Origin: Arion vulgaris
Taxonomy: Eukaryota; Mollusca; Gastropoda; Stylommatophora; Arionidae
Direction of reading: 5' to 3'
NCBI GenBank assembly: GCA_020796225.1
Contig: CM036761.1
Location: 32,818,928-32,882,927 of the forward strand
Length of the DNA stretch: 64,000 nucleotides
Shown here: positions 55,187 through 64,000 of the stretch, piece by piece
How the letters are laid out: each line of letters starts with the position of its first letter
Numbering within the stretch: the stretch's first letter is position 1
The notes under the pieces: generated by a model
Databases searched by the model: none
What the model saw: only the letters and a program-made list of their open reading frames with translations
Told to the model about the DNA's origin: nothing
Position numbers and translations under genes: made by a program

Positions 55187-56394
55187 TTGATGAAAGACAG
55201 TACTTAGTGAAGATATATTTGTAGAGATATAGCTGTTTCTTCTCTGAAAACGTTTTACTGTATTGTTTGGCAATGAGTACAGTCAAAAATAATGGTTTAT
55301 GGTTTGAATCGTGTAGTTAGTAATTTATTTTTCCGGAAGCTCCCAATACTTGTTTACTGTTTATTTAGTAATCATATTCAGTGGCTCTGGTGTTTCCCCT
55401 AGGGTTCTGACAAAAATGTCTTTATTATCGTACTGTAATTTAAAATAAACTTGTAGAGACAGATCTAAATTGATATATGTTTGGATATTCTATCGTGGCG
55501 ACATTGTGGAGTTTGACAGCATCTTAACTGCGTTATATTTATATATATGTCAATCTGATTTGTAACTTAATTTAACAGTATGCACTATTTTGAGCTTAAC
55601 ATCGAAGGCAATATATTGTGCACATGTTACGTACTACATTATATTATAACTTTAATAAATGAATGTCCTTAAATAATGACAAATTTCAAATATTAATGTG
55701 TCCTTACTTTTTTTTCATTCAGTTTTTCAATCAATGCTTTTGTTTTTAATTTTGGTGTTATTTTTCAATCGTTTTCATAATACATAATATTACTTCCAGC
55801 TAACTTGTCGCACCGTAACGTATGTGTCACTCGGTGCAGCATATTTCACATTGTGAGCGTATCAGGTCAAAGTATATAATAAAATAAGTAATGGTACCGA
55901 CATGCAAACTACAGGAATTGGTACTATTTAAAAAAGATGTATACATATTATAACACTGTATTCAACTACAGCTTCTACACGTGGTGTCAATTTTTATATG
56001 TAGCTTTATATTAAGAAAGTCAAATGAGTAAATTATAGTTTTGCTCGCAAGTTCAGATTAGTACGCTGTTCATTTTTAGTAATGGCAAATACGCCCTGGT
56101 TGGATCAAAAAGATTATAATCTATGATTAGGTAATATATGTATCATCATCATCATCGCATGAACGCTGAACATTTTAAGTAACGACGACAACGTTATGCC
56201 AAATAGGATATCATTTGATCATGACAACTGTCAACAAAAGTTGGACGTTTGTGATTGTTCTGTCTCTAACTATTGCTACAATCAGGATTGGATACGACAG
56301 CTATGGCCTTCAGTCAAATTAGTGGGTAAGTCAGAGAAACTTTTTTTTCTTGATGTCTTTTTATTTATTTTTTCACCTTTCCTCCCAATCGCTC
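55187..56394. other. Unassigned stretch
   Basis: 1.2 kb of AT-rich sequence. I see no repeat copy in the window, no terminal repeats and no supported exon. Confidence 0.5.
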
Positions 56395-56685
56395 TCTTTC
56401 TTTCTCTCTGTCTCTTTCCCTCTCTCTCTCTCACTCCCTCTCTCTGTCTATATATATTAATTATGCCCGCCTGCCAGCGTGATCTTAGCGCGTTGGACGA
56501 CGGGTGACAAGCACCCTGTGAATATGGTTCAATTTCGCGGGCTGGCAGAAAAGCCACAGGTTCTCCAGATTGACGGTGTTTGTGGCACCCGAACCGAAGG
56601 GTTACGATGTCCATGGCACCAAGCCGAAGAGCTGAAAGCTCAAGTACGTCTGGGTCGGGGAAAAAAATATATTAATTGAACAACT
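56395..56685 (+). mobile_element. SINE family E preceded by a TC tract
   Basis: TC-rich to about 56455, then CGCCTGCCAGCGTGATCTTAG, GGTTCAATTTCGCGGGC, GGGTTACGATGTCCATGGC and a GGGGAAAAAAA tail. Confidence 0.88.
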
Positions 56686-57299
56686 GTTTGTTGTGTCAAA
56701 GATGAAAGAACAATTGAAAAAGAGCACCAGACTTAGGAATTATGACATTTTTCAAACCTACCAATGCAGTTAAATGTGTATATCAACGCGACTAAATTCA
56801 GCTCTTTACGTGCTTCTGTTAAAGAGCTCTTAGTTAAGTTGCATTTTAAATGTATATATTTCATAGCGTTTTAAGTCCGTCATTATACTAGGCAATTGAA
56901 CATCTGCAGCGGTAAACAGGAAAAAACAATTTGCATCATATATGAACGGAAAATAGCGATTAAAACATCGGATCAAAATATATATAATTATTAAAACACA
57001 GGAGATAAATTTAGATTTTAGTCTTTTCATCAATTTTTAATATTTTTTGTTCTGTAAGATATCAGGAAAATAGAGTACAATAAATGTAAATTTTTTGTAT
57101 CTGAAGAATGAAAGAATATAAATTTAAGTCCCATTTTTTTAAAATCATAGGACATAAATTGGTTTATTGGTATAAATATCAGGAAAAAGTCATATATTTT
57201 CTATCATCAATAGAGTACATATAAATTGAAAAGTAAAGAAACCCTTTTTTATACCTGAAGTAGATGAAAGAATATGGTGTTAGGTCCCCATTTTCTTTA
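56686..57299. other. Unassigned AT-rich stretch
   Basis: ATATCAGGAAAA and ATAGAGTACA recur at about 57058/57177 and 57070/57211, suggesting a weak ~130-bp direct duplication. Nothing else seen. Confidence 0.45.
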
Positions 57300-57465
57300 A
57301 AATCATGGACATACGATTGGTGTTGTGGTAAAAATCAGGAGGACCAACGTCAGTAGTCAGTTTCTCCGTACAAAATTTAGTCTGGATCGACCACAGGACA
57401 GTTATGGTTGAAAAAAAATGTCATCCCTCACCGTGGAATTGAACCTTGCACCACGTGCCCACTTC
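57300..57465 (-). mobile_element. tRNA-like SINE head
   Basis: The - strand reads GGTGCAAGGTTCAATTCCACGG (B box) with downstream body. Single copy in the window. Confidence 0.45.
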
Positions 57466-57724
57466 TTTTTTCTGCGTTCTTTCTTATCTCCACGTGTTGG
57501 TCCCTTTCTGTGGCCTATAGTAATAACACATTTAATCATAAGCTTTCGTTGATTTAAGAAGGTACACATTAGTCTCTTTATCAGTCTATTTTTGTTCGAC
57601 ATTTTTCTGTACAAAAACCCAAAACTGTGTGACCTCCAGTGATCTTGCTTTTTATTTATTGATTGATCATAACTTATTTCCAAATACCAGTACTGACTCT
57701 ATGTATGTAATAGTGAGGAACTTT

Positions 57725-57775
57725 CCATATGCACTAACATATGCACTAACATATGCACTAACATGTTGCATATAC
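57725..57775. repeat. 12-bp tandem, 3-4 copies
   Basis: ATATGCACTAAC repeated. Confidence 0.9.
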
Positions 57776-57837
57776 AATGATCTTCAATTTCTGGATTTAC
57801 ATCTCTATTTTACCTATTCTATTCTGTATTGCTGATC

Positions 57838-58105
57838 TAGTGGTCTTCTTTTTATTCTTTGCGTTCGTTCTTTAGTCAATTTTAAACACTATTTGTGATA
57901 TGTTTGATCTTTGCCAAGAACGTGTATACGTTGCACATTGGTTTGGTAGGCCCCTAAACGCATAGATTTCTACATATTTTGGACATGTGCATCCGATTTC
58001 AGCCAAACCTCCTTAGTCGACTCTTACGAAATGCGTGACAGGTAACAGTGGTTATATTCTTTACACCCCAAATTTGGGCACCGGTAACCACTCGGGAGTG
58101 CTAGT
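57838..58105 (-). mobile_element. SINE family D
   Basis: Close match of 2040-2292, with better preserved head GAGTGGTTACCGG (complement of the 58085 end). Confidence 0.8.
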
Positions 58106-58139
58106 GGTCTAAAGACAAAAAATGGACTTCAACGTATCG

Positions 58140-58340
58140 GCTTGTTCATATGACTCAATTCCTCTCCTCCTACATGGCATCTCACCTGCTGAAAGTATTA
58201 CACATATCACAAACTTCATATCTCCAGGAACAGTCGAAGAGATGTCTGGAAAAAATGCTCTTGTTAACTAAACGACAAGGTTTCAGATTCGAGTCCACGA
58301 TCTTCGGAACGCAAGACAAACGGCGTAGCCACTAATGCAT
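58140..58340 (-). mobile_element. SINE family I
   Basis: CATATGACTCAATTCCTCTC, CAGATTCGAGTCCACGATC (B box complement) and GGCGTAGCCACTAATGC head. Confidence 0.7.
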
Positions 58341-58426
58341 AAACCTCAAACAAGACAATGCCACTAATATAAACCTCTAAACATACTAGTCGACATCTAC
58401 CAGCTGTTGTTATCAGAGTTTCAGAC

Positions 58427-58635
58427 CCGCCTGCCCAGCGTGTTCGTAACGCGTTGGACTACGGGTGACAAGCTCTCTGTGAATGTGGTTCAATTTCGCG
58501 GGCTGGCAGAAAATCCACAGCTTCTCCAGATTTACGGTATTAATGGTACCGAACCGAAGGGTTACGATGTCCATGGGACTGAGCCGAAGAACTAAAAGCT
58601 CAAGTGCTTCTGGACCACAAAAAAAATAAACAAAT
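58427..58635 (+). mobile_element. SINE family E
   Basis: CGCCTGCCCAGCGTGTTCGTAACGCGTTGG, GGTTCAATTTCGCGGGCTGG, GGGTTACGATGTCCATGG and CTTCTGGACCAC-A tail. Confidence 0.9.
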
Positions 58636-58919
58636 CATAGTTTCAGGACATTTAAATTCATGGACATGTCTTTGCAGCTTCCTATTCTCTTTATCCTGAA
58701 TTTTATCATGGACGCTGCATTTTGATATGATCCTAAATAGTTTTAAACCTTGATAATCAACACCTATTTATAGTATTGTTCTAAACGTGTTTGAATATCC
58801 AATTAGGAGATGCATGTTGAACCTTATTGATTATGTAACGAGAATTGGAAGCGAGTCTTTGATTCATCTGTTACTGTGATATTGTTCCGAATTTGTTATT
58901 ACTAATGTTTGTTACAACC

Positions 58920-59172
58920 CACCAGTGTGTTACCGTGGCTCACACAGGGAGCAAAGAATAGTAACACTGAGACCTAAAGGCAACTAAGAGGCAACTGTGT
59001 TAGGGGCCTAGGGAAGCTACCTAGTAAATAAAAAACGTCGCAGAAATCGGATATGCTGGCCTACTTGTAGGAGCATAACTGGCACAATGTACAGTCTCTC
59101 TTAGGCTCAGATCACATACAAATCACATAAAGGTATTTAACATGTCATCGATATGGAGCGTTCTAAGAAGAA
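58920..59172 (+). mobile_element. SINE family A
   Basis: Decayed head CACACAGGGAGCAAAG, ACTAAGAGGCAAC core remnant, GATATGGAGCGTTCTAAGAAG tail. Confidence 0.8.
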
Positions 59173-59214
59173 AAGGAAAAGAGTCTGGTACAATCACTCA
59201 CATTATAATTAGAG

Positions 59215-59605
59215 CAAAACAACCATCGGATGGCGGTATAAAGACAAGACCATCCCCAACACAACGCCAGAGATGGGTACTATGTTCTGTCCCGTAGCGA
59301 ACAAGTTGTTATATTCCGCCTCCGTACCGGCCATAACAGACTCCGGGCCCACATGTACAACAAATTTTAAATTGGCACAATTAGCTTGTGCCACTGCGAG
59401 ACGGCAGACATGACGGCAGAGCACCTAATACAAGATTGCCAACTGCTAGCAGGCCTGAGAACGAAACCTGGACCGATAATAGCGAGGTTGATGAGAAGCT
59501 GTACGGAGGGACTGAGTCCCTAAAAATAAAAGCATAATTCATGAGAAAGTCTGGTACATCAGTCTAAGCGGGATAGAGAGAGAAAGAGAGACATTATAAT
59601 TAGCC
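59215..59605 (+). pseudogene. LINE 3' end (IPSHC/EHLLQDC type)
   Basis: Reads collinearly with 60880-61370 on the other strand: the REQVVIFRLRTGHN-type stretch, HMYNKF and TAEHLIQDCQLLAGLR with a zinc-binding cysteine/histidine pattern, then a stop. The 3' untranslated end runs AATTCATGAGAAAGTCTGG, TACATCAGTCTAAGCGGG and a GA-rich tail. Confidence 0.75.
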
Positions 59606-60310
59606 AAACCGTAACCATCTCTTAAAAAATACAACCCTACGTTTCCCTCCAAAATGTCCAATTTCTCTTTGATTGTACCATAAATCTTCTCAAGAACAAC
59701 CTAATGCCTCCCCCATCCCGGGTCCAGTTTCTCTTGGATTCTTTGCACCATGAAACAACTCCCTGTTCCATCTCTCCTTCTTTACAATAAAAGCAAGATT
59801 TTAAATTTCTCTTGTACTTTTTGTACCTTGGAGTAATCTCATCAACGAACCCTCCCCGCCTCCAAACTCCAATTTGTAAATTTTCTTAATTATTGGACCA
59901 TAGAATTACCTTAACAACAACCCTCTACACCCTCCCCAGTTTCATTTTTCATTTCTATTTGACTATTTGCACCATGGAATAATCTCAATAAAATCTTCCT
60001 GCCACCCCCCCCGCCGCTCTCTTCTTCTTTAAAAATCATAATTTTTTTTAAGTTTGGTTCTTAGTACTAAATAATTCCATTAACTACAACCCCTGTCTCT
60101 CCCCCTCCCCCAACTTACTGCCCTCCACCCCATGCCCCCAATACCCCAATAAAAACAAAACAAATTTCCATTCACTTTAACTCATAGTACCATAGAATCA
60201 CATTAGCAACAACCCCCTCCCCACACCTTCCCGTCTCCCTAAAAAAAAACCCAATAATTTCCCATTTCACTTTAACTTAAGAGTACCATAGCATCACACA
60301 GAGATTTTCA
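59606..60310. repeat. Degenerate ~100-120-bp pyrimidine-rich tandem
   Basis: Six to seven weak units each containing TTTCTCTT/AATTTC, a TACCATAGAATCAC- or GCACCATGGAATAATCTC-like core, AACAACCC and a C-rich stretch. Confidence 0.6.
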
Positions 60311-60621
60311 TCACTGGCTGGACAAGATTTGTGTCATCACTAACACTTGAAGTCGATATTCAATCTCAGTTCAACAAGTCTGTCAGCGTGTAAGGTGTGC
60401 CCTTTGCAGGCAAAAGTATCGTTCTCATTCCCGTCTGCCTGAAAGATTCTTGATTTCTCCCGGGCTCTCTCGTCTCTTCCGTCGCCGTGTTCATCATCAC
60501 CATTATCATTTATAATCCAATAGCTTGTCGCAAGAAAATATGTATCAAAACGTTCTTCATAATTTCTCTCTCTCTTCTCTCTCTCTCCCGTCTCTCTCTT
60601 TTCGTATGTTTTATTCTCCTT
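60311..60621. other. Unassigned, ending in TC-rich sequence
   Basis: 60560-60600 is TCTCTC-rich and precedes a SINE A tail. No gene supported. Confidence 0.5.
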
Positions 60622-60879
60622 CTTCTTCGATCGCTCCATATCGACCACTTGTTAACCACTCTGTGTGATTTGTATGTTATCTGAACCTAAGAGCTATTGT
60701 ACGTTGAGCCAGTTATTCGCCTACAAGTAGGCCAGTACATTCGATTTCTGCGCTGCTTTTTATTTACTGGGGTAGTATCCCTAGGGCCTACATCAGTCGC
60801 CTTTTACGACATACCTTGTAGGTTGCAGTGCTACTACTCTTTGCTTCCCTTGTGGGCCCCGACATCACATGGGCGGAAC
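60622..60879 (-). mobile_element. SINE family A
   Basis: CTTCTTCGATCGCTCCATATCGACC, GTCGCCTTTTACGACATACC and CTTGTGGGCCCCGACA. Confidence 0.88.
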
Positions 60880-61370
60880 GTCATCATCTCTCTCTCTCAG
60901 ACTGATGTACCAGATTTACTCATGAATTCTACTATTGTTTTTGGGGACTTCGTCCGTCCGTACAGCTTCTTATTAACTTCGGTATTTTCTGGCCAGTTTT
61001 AGTTTCTTAGACCTGCTAGCAATTGGCAGTCTTGCAGTAGGTGCTCTGTCGTCATGTCCGCCTTCTCACAGTGACACAGGCTATTTGTACCAATTTTAAA
61101 TTTGTTATACATATGGGCTCGAAGCTTGTTGTGGCCGGTACGGAGACGGAATATAACAACTTGTTCGCTACGGGATAGACCATAGTACCCATCTCTGATG
61201 CTGTGTTGTGGGTGGTCGTTCGACCACTTTTCTCTGTACTGCCAACCGATGGTTGTTTTGGCCTCCTCGTAGCTGATCTCGTGATCGGTCTGTGGCAGTC
61301 GCCCACCTGCTTTCGCTAGTCTGTCTGCTTCTTCGTTTCTGCTTATATTACAGTGTGATGGTATCACTAG
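60880..61370 (-). pseudogene. LINE RNase H end and zinc tail
   Basis: - strand frame at 61367-60999: IPSHCNISRNEEADRLAKAG (C-terminal RNase H motif), EQVVIFRLRTGHNKLRAHMY, SLCHCEKADMTTEHLLQDCQ (Cys/His cluster). It is open for 122 codons, then a frame break and about 110 bases of 3' end shared with 59490-59600 and with SINE C. Upstream RT absent. Confidence 0.85.
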
Positions 61371-61511
61371 ATATGACCAAAATAACGGAAGAAACTAATA
61401 AATAAGAAAAAAACGTTGAAGAAGATAGAACATTTAGAACACAATAACCGATATAAAAAGAAATAAAATACACTTCGTTAAAAGTTAGATGTTGTTACAA
61501 AAGATGTTTCA

Positions 61512-61572
61512 TGTTGGCACAGGCTAGTTGTGCCAATTTTAACTTTGTTGTACATGTGGGCCCGAAGCATCA
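61512..61572 (-). mobile_element. 60-bp scrap of the same LINE
   Basis: The complement of GGCACAGGCTAGTTGTGCCA...ACATGTGGGCCCGAAGC matches 59345-59395 almost exactly. Confidence 0.75.
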
Positions 61573-61864
61573 TCATCTATATCCGCTCATTAAATACACT
61601 TACAATAAGATTTAAAATATAAATTTACTTGCAAAAAACAGATACATCTGCTATTTAAAAGTATGTAGAAATGTAAGTAGAAGAAAGATATGATGATGGT
61701 TGATTAGAAAGATGAATAATATGGATGGATAAATTGGTGACTAGGTAAATGGATATAGATGAATAGATTGAATGATATATGCGTTGCCAGATAGATGTAT
61801 AGACGATAGATAAAATACATAGTTGAAAAAAAATAGAGACTAAAGGCGAAGGTGGACTTTCGTG

Positions 61865-62075
61865 CACCGGATTTTCCCAACTGGTTCTGTCCCTCTCGGC
61901 AGAAATCAAATATTATCTTCTGAGTGTGTTGCACAAAGAATGAACTCCATAGCTGCTCACAACAATCCTATGGATTCTCATGAAAATATTGTACATGAAA
62001 CAAGGTCCGGATTCGAACCCACATCTTTCAATACGACCGACAAACACTTTAACCACTTCGCCATAGAGCCCCCCA
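61865..62075 (-). mobile_element. SINE family I, cleanest tRNA-like head
   Basis: On the - strand: ATGGCGAAGTGGTTAAAGTG (A box), then GGGTTCGAATCCGGACC (perfect B box). Body as in 11282 and 38085. Confidence 0.85.
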
Positions 62076-62139
62076 CCTTAATATATGATTGAAACATAAG
62101 CATAAAGCAATGTGAGGGTCGTGATATTTAATAGTAATA

Positions 62140-62232
62140 CAACAGACAAATTCAGTAACATTAAATTCGATTATTTGAAATAACAATATAACAGACAAAT
62201 TCAGCAACATTAAATTCGATTATTTGAAATAC
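62140..62232. repeat. ~52-bp direct duplication
   Basis: AACAGACAAATTCAG(T/C)AACATTAAATTCG twice in tandem. Confidence 0.9.
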
Positions 62233-62675
62233 TTGTTTTTAAGTCTTGGAATTTAATAATTTATCTTAGAGACCAATTTGTATCTTATTTGTGTAAACAT
62301 GAATAAAAATGTATTTTTTTAATTGACTGCTTGAAAATACAGAAATATAATGTTTTCTTATTTGCTTCATTATCTCTGTCTTATTATTAATATTATTATT
62401 TTAATCATTCAATTAGAATTTTTAAAATAGTTATTACTAGACGCGAAATAATACTGGGTTAATAGATACAATTACGGAGTCTTTATATTTATCTTTACAC
62501 ACACACACACAAACACATATAGATATAAAACACACATAAATACACATCATACACACACATATATACATATATAATTGTGTTAGAAGAATTCCATATTTGA
62601 AGGAAAGATTAAAGACGAGCAAGCGTATTACATATTTGTAAGTCTTGGAGATAGCATTAAGTGTTTCATACGTAC

Positions 62676-63090
62676 GAATCTAACATAATATGACATTATA
62701 TTGAAACATGGAGAATATAGTGTACAAGAACTCGTCATGACTAGCAGACTGTCTTCTTCTTCTTCAAACGCTCAATTTCGGCTACTTGTTAACCACTCTT
62801 TGTGACTTGTATGTGATCTGAGCCTAAAAGCGATTGTACGTTGTGCCAATAATGCGTCTACAAGTAGACTAGCACATCTGATTTCTGGGATGCTTTTTTT
62901 TAATGGGGTAGCTTCCCCCGGCCCCTACCTCAGTCGCCTCTTACGACATGCATTGTAGGAGGCAGTGTTACTATTCTTTGCTTCCCTTACGAGCCTGACA
63001 ACACATGGCGAAGTCTAACAGAATATGTCATTATATTGAGAGATGCAAAATATATATAGTATGCAAGAACTCGTCTTGACTAGCAGAATT
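62676..63090. repeat. Imperfect ~75-bp direct repeats flanking a SINE A
   Basis: TATGACATTATATTGAAACATGG...CAAGAACTCGTCATGACTAGCAGA at 62688-62750 and its counterpart at 63023-63090 bracket the SINE. Too long and diverged for a target duplication. Confidence 0.75.
62755..63010 (-). mobile_element. SINE family A
   Basis: CTTCTTCTTCAAACGCTC at the 3' end, GTCGCCTCTTACGACATGCATTG core complement, CTTACGAGCCTGACAACACATGG head. Confidence 0.9.
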
Positions 63091-63174
63091 TATGGTGACG
63101 GAAAACGGCCACATTGATTTCTACCTTGGGTGTTGTATCATATAAGATAGTTACGAGATTGAGAAGTAAATTCA

Positions 63175-63420
63175 TCATCATTGGCCTCTTTGTCTTAGGA
63201 GACAATAGGTCTTGCGTCACGTAGTTTGTTCTGTGCTGAATCACAACGTCTCTTGTGACTGTAATGGCCTATTCTGGAGTGGCACTCCTTGCCACAGGTA
63301 AAACTGGAGACTGGAGCTGATACATAGGATGTTCTCTCTGCACTCTGCGCTCTCTTTTGCCTCCACATGTGATGTTGTTTTCTTCTTTTCTTTTTGAGCC
63401 GCCCCTCACTGCCGCTCGTC
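63175..63420 (-). pseudogene. LINE C-terminal zinc-finger end
   Basis: The - strand decodes to CGKECHSRIGHYSHKRRC, then DARPIVS and a stop, then a GATGATGAATT end. This single C2HC/H finger just before the stop is a recurrent end of some animal non-LTR ORFs. Partner copy at 7020-7310. Confidence 0.7.
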
Positions 63421-63679
63421 TTACAGTATTACATAAGAAAAGAATAATGAAATATGAAATATAAAAAATGATAACTCTTGACGTCTTAGAATGATCATAC
63501 TGAGCAGCAAAGAGAGTCTCCGAGTACTAGGTCAGTTAAATTTTCTATCCTGTTGGAGGGGCTTAAATCATACACATACACCATAGTTCTTCAATGATAT
63601 ATACACTACATTACATTGGATCGAAGGATAAAAGCCCAAGTGATTCTGGATTCTGGATTCAAACCCACATCCATAGAAG

Positions 63680-64000
63680 TCTCTGTAGCGCACATGTTAG
63701 ATGCTCGTCTCTCGTGCCAAAGGTACCAGGTTCGCTCCCTCGTGAAACCATCTAGATATTTTTCAAGATATCACTAAACTCAGTGTAAGTGAAGTCAAGT
63801 TCCTAGTGCTATTGAAGACGGAAGATAAAACGTAGGTCCCGTGTTAAATTGGAGCATGTAAAAGAACCCTTGGCAGTTCAAAATCGAAACGAGCTGCCTG
63901 CGTAAAATTCATTAGAAAATATTAAAAATTTCTTCACCATCTGCAAAATTACACCGAGAACACTGGCCGGCGCTACGGAGTGCGTGCACTACAGCTGAGA
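63680..64000 (+). mobile_element. SINE family B, running off the window
   Basis: tRNA-like head TGTAGCGCACATGTTAGATGC and CCAGGTTCGCTCCCTCG, body GTGAAGTCAAGTTCCTAGT...GATAAAACGTAGG, then TACACCGAGAACACTGGCCG. The 3' end is beyond the window. Confidence 0.85.

Noticed and set aside
54516..55286. Cys/Tyr/Met-rich long frames on the minus strand
   Set aside because: They are the translation of the AACAT pentanucleotide array.

Overview
The window looks like repeat-dominated, AT-rich animal (metazoan) genomic DNA. There are no operons, ribosome binding sites or bacterial genes. Instead there are introns, tRNA-derived SINEs, several non-LTR retrotransposon fragments, a Ty3/gypsy LTR element, Penelope-like fragments, hAT and Tc1/mariner-type MITEs, and very long minisatellites. 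SINEs carrying a core like GTCGTAAGAGGCGACT remind me of molluscan families. A lophotrochozoan, perhaps a mollusc, is my best guess, but this is inference only.

Host gene: I find one. Three exons on the + strand (6620-6758, 9742-9839, 14045-14248) join in compatible splice phases (0/1/0). They encode the C-terminal part of a cytosolic-type malate dehydrogenase; the upstream exons lie outside the window or were not recognised. The first exon sits between two inverted copies of one SINE. The introns are filled with SINEs, MITEs and LINE tails.

Layout. 1-6300: SINEs, a Penelope endonuclease fragment (3936-4985, - strand) between two copies of a ~1 kb segment, and the first hAT MITE. 6320-14250: the malate dehydrogenase exons and introns. 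14466-15785: a 57-bp minisatellite. 15790-18570: LINE tails, SINEs and a MITE. 18570-20283: a 14-bp minisatellite. 20329-28298: a full-length Ty3/gypsy element on the - strand with both LTRs, a 4-bp target duplication, primer site, polypurine tract, gag, protease, RT/RNase H and integrase, plus a convincing -1 frameshift signal. 28500-30610: simple repeats and SINEs. 30615-36245: a 5.6-kb array of a ~22-bp unit. 36250-39530: MITEs and SINEs. 39528-41515: a 44-bp array. 41950-50090: SINEs and an RTE-like LINE (45656-47515). 50690-51300: a TAG/GTA array. 51860-55190: LINE fragments, one interrupted by a Penelope insertion and one ending in an AACAT array. 55190-64000: SINEs and LINE ends.

How the parts interact: LINEs and their SINE partners share 3' ends, and nested insertions with exact target duplications give a relative order of events. 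Several tracts carry many small deletions, which suggests locally unpolished consensus sequence. Frameshifts in otherwise young elements should therefore be read with care.
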